A DNA stretch of 64,000 nucleotides from Deferribacter abyssi (GTDB lineage: Bacteria > Chrysiogenota > Deferribacteres > Deferribacterales > Deferribacteraceae), in assembly GCF_049472655.1 (NCBI RefSeq), contig NZ_JAQNCS010000001.1:166199-230198 (forward strand), in the 5' to 3' direction. The stretch's first letter is position 1. Every line of letters starts with the position of its first letter. Below are positions 9,093 to 17,790 of this stretch, in pieces. The position numbers were made by a program, and so were the translations under genes. The notes below the pieces were generated by a model. The model saw only the letters and a program-made list of their open reading frames with translations, was not told where the DNA came from and did no database searches.

Positions 9093-10174
9093 TGTTGTAT
9101 ATTGAAGAAGTTCTCCTTGATGATGTATTGAAGAAAGGACTATCTAGTTTTAGTTTTATTGATGTAAGATCACCTTCAGAATTTTTAGCTGATCATCTAC
9201 CTTATGCTGTAAACATACCATTGTTGAACGATGAAGAAAGAGCAATAGTTGGTAAAATTTATAAAACAAAAGGAGTCCATTCAGCGAAATTTAAAGGTAT
9301 AGAAATTGTAAGCCCTAAAATCCCTTTTCTAATGAATCGAGTTAAGAATGTTGTTAATAAAAATAAAAAAGATACCATAATGTACTGCTGGCGAGGAGGA
9401 GATAGAAGTGAAGCTATGGTAGCCTTTTCAAAGCTTGCAGGCTTAAATGTACTTAAGTTAAAAGGTGGTTATAAAGCTTTTAGAAAATTTGTTTTTAATT
9501 TTTTTGAATGCCAACTAGGATTTTCATACAGACCAAAAACCATAGTTATTTATGGACCCACTGGTTCTGCAAAAACTAGTTTTTTAAGGACTTTAAAATT
9601 AGAAAATTTTCCTGTTATAGATTTGGAAGGTGCGGCAGCCCACAAAGGTTCAACTTTTGGTTTTATAGGGGAACCGGATTTCAAACATGTAACGCAAAAA
9701 AGTTTTGAAACAAAAATATGGAAAGATTTCTATATATCAAATTACAATAATTTTGTTATAGTAGAAGGGGAAAGCAAGAAAATTGGTAAAGTTACATTAC
9801 CAAATTCTCTATATACTTTAATGAAAAATGGGATTAACATTCTTGTTAATCCAAGTATAGATTTTAGAGTGCAATACACTCTTGATAATTATCTCCCATA
9901 TTCTGATGAAAATTCAATATTTACAGCCCTATCTAAAATAAAAAAATATCTTGGGTATAGAAAAGTCACTGAACTATATAATTATTTCAAACAAAAACAA
10001 TATACTGATTTTGTTTACAATCTTCTTGTAAATTATTATGATCCACTTTACAAAAAATCCTTACCTAATAAAATTGACTACACAGTCACATATGAAAGCA
10101 TAGAAGAAGGACTTAAAAATGTCAAAGAAATACTCGTTAGTATTTTTGATAATTATACTATCTCTAACATTTAA
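9092..10174 (+). CDS. mnmH: tRNA 2-selenouridine synthase
   Basis: A 360-residue protein with an N-terminal rhodanese domain (catalytic-loop C99 in YCWRGGDRSEAM) and a P-loop domain with GPTGSAKT at about 155-162. This two-domain order is diagnostic of MnmH/SelU, which replaces sulfur of wobble 2-thiouridine in tRNA by selenium from selenophosphate, via a geranylated intermediate. Translation is coupled to the LysR gene (TAATG). It implies that the organism makes selenophosphate, but selD is not in this window. The 3' end overlaps rlpA by 56 bases. Confidence 0.9.
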   Translation: MLYIEEVLLDDVLKKGLSSFSFIDVRSPSEFLADHLPYAVNIPLLNDEERAIVGKIYKTKGVHSAKFKGIEIVSPKIPFLMNRVKNVVNKNKKDTIMYCWRGGDRSEAMVAFSKLAGLNVLKLKGGYKAFRKFVFNFFECQLGFSYRPKTIVIYGPTGSAKTSFLRTLKLENFPVIDLEGAAAHKGSTFGFIGEPDFKHVTQKSFETKIWKDFYISNYNNFVIVEGESKKIGKVTLPNSLYTLMKNGINILVNPSIDFRVQYTLDNYLPYSDENSIFTALSKIKKYLGYRKVTELYNYFKQKQYTDFVYNLLVNYYDPLYKKSLPNKIDYTVTYESIEEGLKNVKEILVSIFDNYTISNI

Positions 10175-10844
10175 CGGTTGTGTAACAAAACACAAACCTA
10201 CACGCTACAACGCAAAAGGAATACATTACGGTAAACCATATATAATAAGAGGGAAAAAATATTACCCATATACCAGAGTAAAAAATTTTGAACAGATTGG
10301 AATAGCCTCATGGTATGGTAGAGAAGAACATGGTAAACTTACTGCAAGTGGTGAAATTTTCGACATGTATAAGCTAACAGCGGCTCATAAGTTGCTCCCT
10401 TTAGGCAGTATTGTTCATGTAAAAAACCTTGAAAATGGCAAAGAAGTGACCGTGAGAATTAATGACAGAGGGCCATTTGTATCTGGAAGAATAATTGACC
10501 TGTCATATGCAGCTGCTAAGAAAATAGGTATAGTAGGAAAAGGGGTTGCGAAGGTTAAAATTACATTATTATCTGAAAATCCTTACTTTTATCAGTTAAA
10601 AGGGAAAAGAATAGATATAGATAAAGGTAGTTTTGCAATACAGATTGGTTCATTTAAAAATTATTACAATGCCAAACGATTAAAGAATAAATTTGAAAAT
10701 GCAAAAATTATCACTGCATATATAAAAGGAGTAAAATTTTATAGAGTATGGTTAACTGGTTTTAACTCTCTTCAAAAAGCTAGAAAATATTTAGCAAGAA
10801 TTAGATACAAATATCATGAAGCTTTTATTATATCACAGAAGTAA
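10119..10844 (+). CDS. rlpA: RlpA-like septal lipoprotein with SPOR domain
   Basis: A 241-residue predicted lipoprotein. An N-terminal hydrophobic signal ends in the lipobox-like FNGC. A double-psi beta-barrel domain follows, with GIASWYG, LTASGE and the NDRGPF motif containing the catalytic-type Asp of RlpA lytic transglycosylases. The C-terminal 70 residues look like a SPOR domain (FAIQIGSFKNYYNAKRLKNK), which binds denuded septal glycan. The gene starts inside mnmH in another frame, a 56-base overlap. It probably cleaves naked glycan strands at the septum and is anchored in the outer membrane. Confidence 0.88.
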   Translation: MSKKYSLVFLIIILSLTFNGCVTKHKPTRYNAKGIHYGKPYIIRGKKYYPYTRVKNFEQIGIASWYGREEHGKLTASGEIFDMYKLTAAHKLLPLGSIVHVKNLENGKEVTVRINDRGPFVSGRIIDLSYAAAKKIGIVGKGVAKVKITLLSENPYFYQLKGKRIDIDKGSFAIQIGSFKNYYNAKRLKNKFENAKIITAYIKGVKFYRVWLTGFNSLQKARKYLARIRYKYHEAFIISQK

Positions 10845-10850
10845 CGAATA

Positions 10851-10914
10851 ATTGTCAACTATGCATAAAAAATCTTGACAATTTGTTTTATCGGATATAC
10901 ATATTGTCGACAAT
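10851..10914. promoter_or_regulatory. Palindrome cluster upstream of GntR regulator (putative autoregulatory operators)
   Basis: Two symmetric elements are visible. The octamer ATTGTCAA at 10851-10858 is inverted as TTGACAAT at 10875-10882. A perfect 12-base palindrome ATTGTCGACAAT lies at 10903-10914. A further CTGT-TG-ACAG dyad is at 10918-10927. All carry the TTGTC/GACAA core. GntR (FadR/FCD) regulators typically bind TNGTNNNACNA-like palindromes, which the 12-mer fits. TTGACA at 10875 could be a -35 with TATACA near 10896 as a -10, so a regulator bound here would block RNA polymerase. Confidence 0.6.
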
Positions 10915-10935
10915 CGACTGTTGACAGGGTGGCTT

Positions 10936-11577
10936 ATGTTTGATAGAGAGACATATAAAGACAAAGTTAAAAAATTTATCTATAATATGATACTAAAAGG
11001 AAAATACTCTCCAGGAGACCAAATAAAAGAAACTACCATAGCAGAAACCTTGAATATAAGTAGAGCACCAGTAAGAGAAGCATTGAGAGAACTAATAGTT
11101 GATAGAATCCTTGAATATGTTCCTCATAAAGGAACTTTTCTTCGAAAATTAACACCAAAAGAAATCATAAATATCTATACCACACGTGGTGTTTTAGAAG
11201 GGTTTGCAGTTGCTGAATCTATGTTCAAACTTACTGAAGAAGATTTTGAAACATTAAAAAAGCTTACTTCAACTATGTTTAAATCAGCCAAAAGCAATGA
11301 AAATGAAATTTTAATTGAAGCAGGTGGCGAGTTTCATGAATTACTTTTTTCAAAATGTGACAATACTCTTCTCGTTCATGAAACAAAAAAGTTAAGCTTT
11401 CGCTCCCATATTCTCTTTTCTCAAAACTGGACAGAAATATATACACCTGATGAAATTAAAAAAAGACATGATTTAATTATAAAATCTCTATTAAGTGAAA
11501 ACAGAAAATTAGTGGAAGAGGTTATTCGGGAACATTACTTTGAAACAGGGAAAAAAATAGCGCTTTTCATTATATAA
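10936..11577 (+). CDS. GntR-family (FCD) transcriptional regulator
   Basis: A 213-residue regulator. The N-terminal winged helix-turn-helix (GDQIKETTIAETLNISRAPV and REALREL) is followed by an all-helical FCD ligand domain. I chose ATG 10936, preceded by AGGGTGG; an upstream in-frame TTG at 10921 lies inside the operator region. FCD regulators usually respond to small carboxylates or amino acids. It is the first gene of a four-gene run, 13 bases before the ATP-grasp gene, so it likely controls the whole cluster and itself through the adjacent palindromes. Confidence 0.85.
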   Translation: MFDRETYKDKVKKFIYNMILKGKYSPGDQIKETTIAETLNISRAPVREALRELIVDRILEYVPHKGTFLRKLTPKEIINIYTTRGVLEGFAVAESMFKLTEEDFETLKKLTSTMFKSAKSNENEILIEAGGEFHELLFSKCDNTLLVHETKKLSFRSHILFSQNWTEIYTPDEIKKRHDLIIKSLLSENRKLVEEVIREHYFETGKKIALFII

Positions 11578-11590
11578 TTTTTAGGAGCCT

Positions 11591-12979
11591 ATGATGGAGC
11601 ATGTATTATTTACAAATTTTGAATATGACACCAGTAAGTACTATTTTCTTTATCTTGGCGAGCTTAAAACCTATGGAATTAACTTGTTTTTTAAAGAAGC
11701 TTTACAAAAATTGTTTCCGGATAAAGAAATTGATTTTTTTGCTATTGTTCCTGACGTATTTGAACAATACGATTATGATAATATAATTGTAATAAACCCT
11801 ATTGTTGAAAACTATATAAAAAAATCTCACAATAAAAGAAAAATTAGCTCTAGAATTACTTCTAGAGAGTTTTATACAGCTGTGTCTCACAATGAATATG
11901 TCCATACATTGATAAACAAAATAATTGAAAATCAAAAAGAACTCTATGTATATATGTTTGAGAGTTCACCCTATTTAACATTAATTGAAAGAGAAAATGT
12001 CCATTTGATAGGTCCAGACCCATTTTTAGTAGAAAAATTTAATAACAAAATATTCCAGTATACACTTTTGAAGGATTTAATCCCTGTTGTTGAACATAAA
12101 ATTTGTAATACGTTTACCCAACTCATAGAAGAATCAGAAAATTTACGTGAGAAATGGGATGAGGGTATTTTTGTAACTTTGGAATATAGTGCTGGCGGAG
12201 CAAATAGCGTAGTTTCATATACAAAAAGAGACCTTTTTAATAAATATAAAGGATTTGATACTAATTATTTAATGTCAAAATATATTCCCCATAAATATGA
12301 CCCCACTGTATTAGGCGTTGTAGGAAATGAAAACGACATTTATATAGCAGGTGTTGCTGATCAAAGAATTGTAGATGGTACAAGATTTACTGGGTCCACT
12401 TATCCTTCTGTTTTACCGAAAGATATCATTGATAAACTCTATGAATATACTAAAACAATTGGCAAAATCTTAGGTAAATATGGTTATCGTGGAATTTTTG
12501 GCTGTGACTATATAGTAGATGATAACCAAAATATCTACTTTGTAGAAATAAATGCAAGGAAACAGGGGACAACATTGGAATTTTGCTGTACTCTTGAAAA
12601 TTGTCTCCCCAAAAATGCACCTAACTTACCAGAACTTGAACTTCACGCAGTTTTATACAATAAATTTCCTGAAAATACCATAGAAAAAAGAGATTGTAAT
12701 GATATTCATTGGGGAACTTACAATTTTAAAGTCCCTTCCAATACTGTCACGGATGGTTACATACCACAATTTAAAGATGAAAGGGAGGTATTCAGGAAGG
12801 TTGCTCAAGGAAAGTTAAAAAAAGACTATGTAGTATTAGAACATATTGGAAACGATTTTATAATTACATCAGGAACTTTTCTGGCAAGAATAGTCTCTGT
12901 AGCTCAAAACAGAAATGATATGGTTGAAGGTATCGATTTTGGTAAAAAGTTAGTAGAAAACACAATATTTATACTTTAA
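11591..12979 (+). CDS. ATP-grasp ligase of unknown substrate
   Basis: A 462-residue protein with ATP-grasp features. A central nucleotide-binding region includes the glycine-rich loop SAGGANSVVS (about 203-212), and a metal-binding stretch IYFVEINARKQGTTLE (about 316-331) gives the Glu-x-Asn pair that binds Mg-ATP. Members ligate a carboxylate to an amine through an acylphosphate. I cannot place it in a named subfamily; biotin-carboxylase- or DdlB-like motifs are not exact. AGGAG precedes ATGATG. It sits between a GntR regulator and a KamA-like aminomutase, suggesting that it acts on a beta-amino acid. Confidence 0.7.
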   Translation: MMEHVLFTNFEYDTSKYYFLYLGELKTYGINLFFKEALQKLFPDKEIDFFAIVPDVFEQYDYDNIIVINPIVENYIKKSHNKRKISSRITSREFYTAVSHNEYVHTLINKIIENQKELYVYMFESSPYLTLIERENVHLIGPDPFLVEKFNNKIFQYTLLKDLIPVVEHKICNTFTQLIEESENLREKWDEGIFVTLEYSAGGANSVVSYTKRDLFNKYKGFDTNYLMSKYIPHKYDPTVLGVVGNENDIYIAGVADQRIVDGTRFTGSTYPSVLPKDIIDKLYEYTKTIGKILGKYGYRGIFGCDYIVDDNQNIYFVEINARKQGTTLEFCCTLENCLPKNAPNLPELELHAVLYNKFPENTIEKRDCNDIHWGTYNFKVPSNTVTDGYIPQFKDEREVFRKVAQGKLKKDYVVLEHIGNDFIITSGTFLARIVSVAQNRNDMVEGIDFGKKLVENTIFIL

Positions 12980-13036
12980 TGGAGAATCTATTAACACGTA
13001 AAATATAAATATTACAATGATTCGTAGGAGGAAAAA

Positions 13037-14593
13037 ATGAATTTTCAAGATTCGTTTACAAAGGAACTTTTTGAAAAGCTTTTTAGTGGAGAAAAGAAAT
13101 CGGTTTATAAGTTTTTAAAAATTGAAATTGATGAGCTTTATAAGCAGGCCAAAGAAGAAAATTTCACTGGCCCCATAATAGAACTTTTTAGAAAACTATT
13201 GAAATATAGAGAAATGGATAACATTTCCGCTGAATCTTTTGGCTTCACAAAAAATCAACTGTTTGAATTGGCAGAAAAACATCGTAAAATTGATGAACAT
13301 GGTGTTACAGTTGGTGGTAGAGTTCTAAGAGCATTACCTATCGTTGAAGAAGCAAATAGCAGAGTAGCAGAATATATTGAAAAAAAAGATATAGAGGCAC
13401 CGAGTGGTGTAGAACTTTGGGATCAAATTGTTGAAAATAAGAAAAAAATACAAAAGATACTTGGTATATCTGATGAAGAGTGGAATTCTTATTCTGGTCA
13501 GTTGAAATATGCTATTGAAGATGTTGAAACTTTATCGAAGATAATTGAACTGCCAGAAAAAGCTATAAAAGATGTCCTTCGTGTAACTCAAAACTATAGA
13601 ATGAGACTCACTCCATACTATGCTAGCTTAATAATGCCTGAAAATATTAATGATCCAATTTTACTTCAATCTGTTCCAACAGGAGAAATGGTGGATAATG
13701 TAGGAGTAGAAATACCACCTGTGGCAGCTGATCATTCTCCTGCAAGACTTATAGACCAATTCTATCCAAGGGTAGTAACTATTAAATCAACTAACATGTG
13801 TGCAATGTATTGTACTCACTGTTTAAGGATCGCTCATATAGGTAAAAAAGATAGAATTTACAATAAACAGGCGTATGAAGAAGCATTAAATTACATTAGA
13901 AATAACAAATTTATTAGGGATGTTCTCGTAACTGGTGGAGATGCTTTTGTTCTACCCAATAAACTATTAAAATGGATTCTGAATGAACTTGACAATATAG
14001 AACACGTTAAAATGAAAAGAATAGGGACAAGAATTCCTGTAACAACACCACAACGAATTGATAATGAATTACTTGATATTTTGGAAGAAAGTAATGATAA
14101 AAAACCTCTTAGAGTTGTTACTCAAATAAATACTGCTCAGGAAATTACCCCTATTTCAAAAGAAGCGTTTAAACAAATTTCAAAAAGAGTTTCTGCTGTA
14201 TTAAATCAGGCAGTATTACTAAAAGGGATTAATGATACAAAAGTTAAAATGTGGAAACTGTGCGAAACAATTCAAGAAGCATACGTTAGACCATATTACG
14301 TCTTCAATTGTAGCTATAGAAATCCACAATTTGCACACATGAGAGTCCCCATTGAAGTGGGACAAGATATTATTGAATGTATGTATGGTAATATTTCAGG
14401 TGATGCCATTCCAAGATATATAGCAACTGCGGGTGGTAAAATACCTCTTCACAGAACAAATCTTGTAGACAAAAAAAATGGTGAAATAATACTGAGAAAA
14501 CCTTGGAGTGGCGAAGAAGTTGAGTACCCTGATGCAAATCCTGATCAGTATTACGATGATGAAAAATTTGCATTCAAAAAGTACTATGAATAG
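13037..14593 (+). CDS. KamA-family radical SAM 2,3-aminomutase-like enzyme
   Basis: A 518-residue radical SAM/PLP protein. The cluster cysteines are C255, C259 and C262 (NMCAMYCTHC, CX3CX2C). The PLP-binding lysine equivalent is K468 in AGGKIP. LNQAVLLKGINDTKV is the conserved KamA core. The protein is about 100 residues longer than lysine 2,3-aminomutase, mainly at the N terminus. By eye, the two aspartates that hold the side-chain amino group of lysine in lysine 2,3-aminomutase are not present (Ser after NC in YVFNCSYRN; Thr in YIATAGG), so lysine may not be the substrate. A strong AGGAGG precedes the ATG. The M20 peptidase gene overlaps its end by 8 bases. Confidence 0.8.
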   Translation: MNFQDSFTKELFEKLFSGEKKSVYKFLKIEIDELYKQAKEENFTGPIIELFRKLLKYREMDNISAESFGFTKNQLFELAEKHRKIDEHGVTVGGRVLRALPIVEEANSRVAEYIEKKDIEAPSGVELWDQIVENKKKIQKILGISDEEWNSYSGQLKYAIEDVETLSKIIELPEKAIKDVLRVTQNYRMRLTPYYASLIMPENINDPILLQSVPTGEMVDNVGVEIPPVAADHSPARLIDQFYPRVVTIKSTNMCAMYCTHCLRIAHIGKKDRIYNKQAYEEALNYIRNNKFIRDVLVTGGDAFVLPNKLLKWILNELDNIEHVKMKRIGTRIPVTTPQRIDNELLDILEESNDKKPLRVVTQINTAQEITPISKEAFKQISKRVSAVLNQAVLLKGINDTKVKMWKLCETIQEAYVRPYYVFNCSYRNPQFAHMRVPIEVGQDIIECMYGNISGDAIPRYIATAGGKIPLHRTNLVDKKNGEIILRKPWSGEEVEYPDANPDQYYDDEKFAFKKYYE

Positions 14594-15740
14594 AGAAATT
14601 TTTGATAGATTTTACACAGAGCATGAGCAAGAAATGCTCATGCTCTTTAAACAATTAGTAGAAACTAATTCTTACAGCTATAATCATAAGGGAATAAAAA
14701 AATGCTTAGACTTATTTTCTCAAGCTGCGTCACCTTTTTTGAAAACTACTTATCTTAACAATAATTGCCTTCAAATTTCCAATCATAATCTTGATGAAAA
14801 TTATGCCCTATTTGTAGGGCATATGGATACTGTGTTTCCAGAAAGCTCCCGTTTCCAACATTTTGTTACTGAAGGTAATTTGATTAAAGGACCTGGCACA
14901 TACGATATGAAAGGCGGGCTAATTGTAGCCCTTTACGCATTGAAATTTTTGCATTATTTAGGAATTTTAAGCAATATTCCTATATGCTTTTTAATTAACT
15001 CAGACGAAGAAACTGGTTCGTTGAGTTCGAAAAAAAATATTCAAGACTTAGCAAAAAGTGCCATTTTTGCATTTGTTTTTGAAGGAGGAGGGAAAAACGG
15101 AGAAATTGTCACTGCAAGGAAAGGTAAAATAGGGTTAAAAGGAATCGCTCAAGGTGAGGCTGGTCATGCTGCTTTCATCATAGAAAATAAAAAATCTGCC
15201 ATTTTGGAAATGGCATATAAGGTTATTAATTTTGAAAAGCTAAATAATCCTATAAAAAACATCTCATGCAACGTTGGTAAAATAAATGGTGGAACAGGTG
15301 CTAATATCGTACCTGATTACTGTGAAGTTTCAATTGATATCAGATATAGTTGCAAGAATGATACTAAAGAATTAAATGAAAAAATACAAACATTGATTCA
15401 AGAAAATAATGTAAAAGGAGTGGAATTCAAGTTGGTAAAAATATCTGAACGCCCTTGTATGGAAAGAAAAAACAATTTGGAGTTATTTACAATAGTAGAA
15501 AAAACATGTTCAGATTTGAATATAAAAATTAAAGAAGAATTTAGAAACGGTGTTTCTGATGCAAATTTTATCGCTGAGACTAATACTCCAGTTCTTGATG
15601 GTTTAGGTCCTATAGGCGGCAATGACCACAGTGACAGGGAGTTTATATTCAAAGATTCTTTAAAAGATAGAATTTTTTTAACAGCTAACGCATTAACAGA
15701 GTGTTATAGTTACTTTATCAAAAAAACTCTTAATAGTTGA
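14586..15740 (+). CDS. M20-family metallopeptidase (glutamate carboxypeptidase-like)
   Basis: A 384-residue M20 hydrolase starting at ATG 14586; the open frame extends upstream inside kamA-like sequence but this start leaves a coupled 8-base overlap. Zinc and catalytic motifs are complete: GHMDTVFP (His), GPGTYDMKGG (bridging Asp), SDEETGS (catalytic Glu pair), FEGG (third ligand) and NDHSD (last His). A dimerisation lid domain lies between about residues 185 and 290. Members hydrolyse N-acyl amino acids, dipeptides or gamma-linked glutamates. Context suggests that it hydrolyses the product of the neighbouring ligase. Confidence 0.85.
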   Translation: MNREIFDRFYTEHEQEMLMLFKQLVETNSYSYNHKGIKKCLDLFSQAASPFLKTTYLNNNCLQISNHNLDENYALFVGHMDTVFPESSRFQHFVTEGNLIKGPGTYDMKGGLIVALYALKFLHYLGILSNIPICFLINSDEETGSLSSKKNIQDLAKSAIFAFVFEGGGKNGEIVTARKGKIGLKGIAQGEAGHAAFIIENKKSAILEMAYKVINFEKLNNPIKNISCNVGKINGGTGANIVPDYCEVSIDIRYSCKNDTKELNEKIQTLIQENNVKGVEFKLVKISERPCMERKNNLELFTIVEKTCSDLNIKIKEEFRNGVSDANFIAETNTPVLDGLGPIGGNDHSDREFIFKDSLKDRIFLTANALTECYSYFIKKTLNS

Positions 15741-15791
15741 AAACTTGTTTTTTGAATTGTGTAATATTCTAAATTTATCAAGATTGAAATC

Positions 15792-17648
15792 CTAATCACC
15801 TTTTTCTATATAATCAATTATTTTTTTTGCGATTTTCAAAGGGATTTTACATTTGTTTACTAAATCTTCAGTTGAAATATTTTTATTAACATAAATATCA
15901 GGAAAAGCTTTCAAAACTTTTTTTGCTGTTTTTTCTCCAACCCCTTCTAAACTCATCAAAGGTGACATGTTAATATGCTTCAATAATAATTTCCTTTGAT
16001 ACTCAATGGCAAACCTATGGGCTTCATCTCTTAATTTTTGTAGAAATAGAAGTATGTCATCATTCTTTTGAAACATTATCGGATTTTTTCTACCTGGTAT
16101 AAACACTTCTTCTTTTGAAATTGATTTTTTATAATCCTCTTTTTTTGATCTACCTTTTGCTATGGCAATAAAACTTCCTCGTACCCCTGCATCTTCAAAT
16201 CCTTTTAAGGCACTTTTAAGTTGTCCTTTCCCACCATCAACTATATACAAATCTGCTAAAGACTCTTTCCCTTCTTTAATTCTAACCCCTTTTCTAAAAA
16301 AAAGTTCATAAATGGCTGCAAAATCATCATTTTTTACTGATTTTATTTTATATTTTCTATATTTGCTTTTGTTAAACTTTCCTTTTTCATAAGCAATAGA
16401 AACACCTACAGTAAAATCACCGTTAAAATGAGAAATATCTACACATTCGATATAATCTGGGATTTTAGACAAATTAAATTTTTCAGTTAACCTGCTTAAT
16501 AAAACCTTTTCTGATATTTTAGTTTCGCAATATTTCTTAAATGTAATTTCCAAGTTTCTTTCAGCAAAATTAAGCATATCTTTTTTTAATCTCTTCATCA
16601 TTTTTATTTTTTTATCTTCAAAAAGTGATTTTATTGCAGATTCTAACACATCAGAATAAATCACATTTTTATTGAAAATAATCACAAATTTTTGTGGTTT
16701 ACTTCTTTTTTCATAATAGTACTGGCTTACAAAGCTTATAACATCATCCATATCTAGACTCATTTCTAAAAAATTATTATCAATTCCGATAATTTTTCCT
16801 CCTCTCACAAAGATATATATTACTCCGCAAATGTCTTCATTTATTTTTTTAAAGTAAAAGATATCAAGGTTTTCATTATCAGCTAAAACAGCAACCTGTT
16901 TCAAAGATAACTTTTTTAATCCTTCTATTCTATCTCTTAATTCAGCTGCTTTTTCAAATTCAAGCCTTTCAGATGCTTTAAGCATTTCTTCTTTTAAATA
17001 TTTTTCCACTTCATTAATCTGCCCATTAAAAACTTTAATAATATTCTCAACATTTTTCATATATTCAGTTCTGGATATAAGTTTTTCGCAAGGGCCACTG
17101 CACTTTTTAATCTGATAATTTATACATATTTTACTCTTTTTAAATGTTGTTTCATTACAAGTTCTTATTGGAAAAAGCTTTAATATTTCTTTAAGTAAAC
17201 CTCTAACATCCCCTACATTTACAAATGGACCTATATATTTACCATCTTTGTCAATTCTTCTTGAAATAAGTATTTTTGGATATTCATGATTTGTAAGTTT
17301 TAAATAGGGATAACTTTTTGAGTCTTTTAGCAAAACGTTATATTTTGGTTTTTCATTTTTAATAATATTTGCCTCAAGCAGTAATGCTTCTACCTCATTG
17401 GATGTTACAATAAACTTTAAATCTTTTGCCTCTTTTAATATAAGGTTTGTTTTTATAGTTTTATTTCCTTTTGTAAAATAAGAGCTAACTCTTTTTTTTA
17501 TGTTTTTAGCTTTTCCCACATAAATAGGTTTATTTTCTATATTAAGAAAAATATATACACCAGGTAACTCAGGAATAATATCTAATTTTATTTTTTTCAT
17601 CATATGAAAACTAACAAAATTTTTTAAAAAGTAAATATTAACTTTCAT
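15792..17648 (-). CDS. uvrC: Excinuclease ABC subunit C
   Basis: A 618-residue UvrC. It has the N-terminal GIY-YIG nuclease (GVYIFLNIENKPIYVGKAKN), a four-cysteine region (C158 onward in IRTC, KICI, KKCSGPC) and a UVR motif (EEMLKASERLEFEKAAELRD). The C-terminal RNase H-like nuclease (VDGGKGQLKSAL) and two helix-hairpin-helix motifs (MSLEGVGEKTAKKVL) complete it. It makes both incisions in nucleotide excision repair. The first ATG (17648) gives a 15-residue extension before MMKKIKLDIIPELPGVY; ATG 17603 would give the more usual N terminus. Neither has an ideally spaced Shine-Dalgarno. Confidence 0.95.
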   Translation of the reverse strand: MKVNIYFLKNFVSFHMMKKIKLDIIPELPGVYIFLNIENKPIYVGKAKNIKKRVSSYFTKGNKTIKTNLILKEAKDLKFIVTSNEVEALLLEANIIKNEKPKYNVLLKDSKSYPYLKLTNHEYPKILISRRIDKDGKYIGPFVNVGDVRGLLKEILKLFPIRTCNETTFKKSKICINYQIKKCSGPCEKLISRTEYMKNVENIIKVFNGQINEVEKYLKEEMLKASERLEFEKAAELRDRIEGLKKLSLKQVAVLADNENLDIFYFKKINEDICGVIYIFVRGGKIIGIDNNFLEMSLDMDDVISFVSQYYYEKRSKPQKFVIIFNKNVIYSDVLESAIKSLFEDKKIKMMKRLKKDMLNFAERNLEITFKKYCETKISEKVLLSRLTEKFNLSKIPDYIECVDISHFNGDFTVGVSIAYEKGKFNKSKYRKYKIKSVKNDDFAAIYELFFRKGVRIKEGKESLADLYIVDGGKGQLKSALKGFEDAGVRGSFIAIAKGRSKKEDYKKSISKEEVFIPGRKNPIMFQKNDDILLFLQKLRDEAHRFAIEYQRKLLLKHINMSPLMSLEGVGEKTAKKVLKAFPDIYVNKNISTEDLVNKCKIPLKIAKKIIDYIEKGD

Positions 17649-17735
17649 TATTCAAAAAACTCTTGCAGACTCCTTTATTTGTTAGGAAATTCAAAATAAT
17701 GAAAAATGTTCATTTTACCTATGGTTAACACCAGC

Positions 17736-17763
17736 TTGACAATCAAACAAAATTATGTATATT
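17736..17763 (+). promoter_or_regulatory. Sigma-70-type promoter for the TAXI-TRAP operon
   Basis: TTGACA at 17736-17741 and TATATT at 17758-17763 are separated by 16 bases, close to consensus. The GGAGGT Shine-Dalgarno of the binding-protein gene follows at 17781. Assigned from sequence match and position only. Confidence 0.6.
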
Positions 17764-17790
17764 GATTTCAAAATTCCCATGGAGGTAGGT

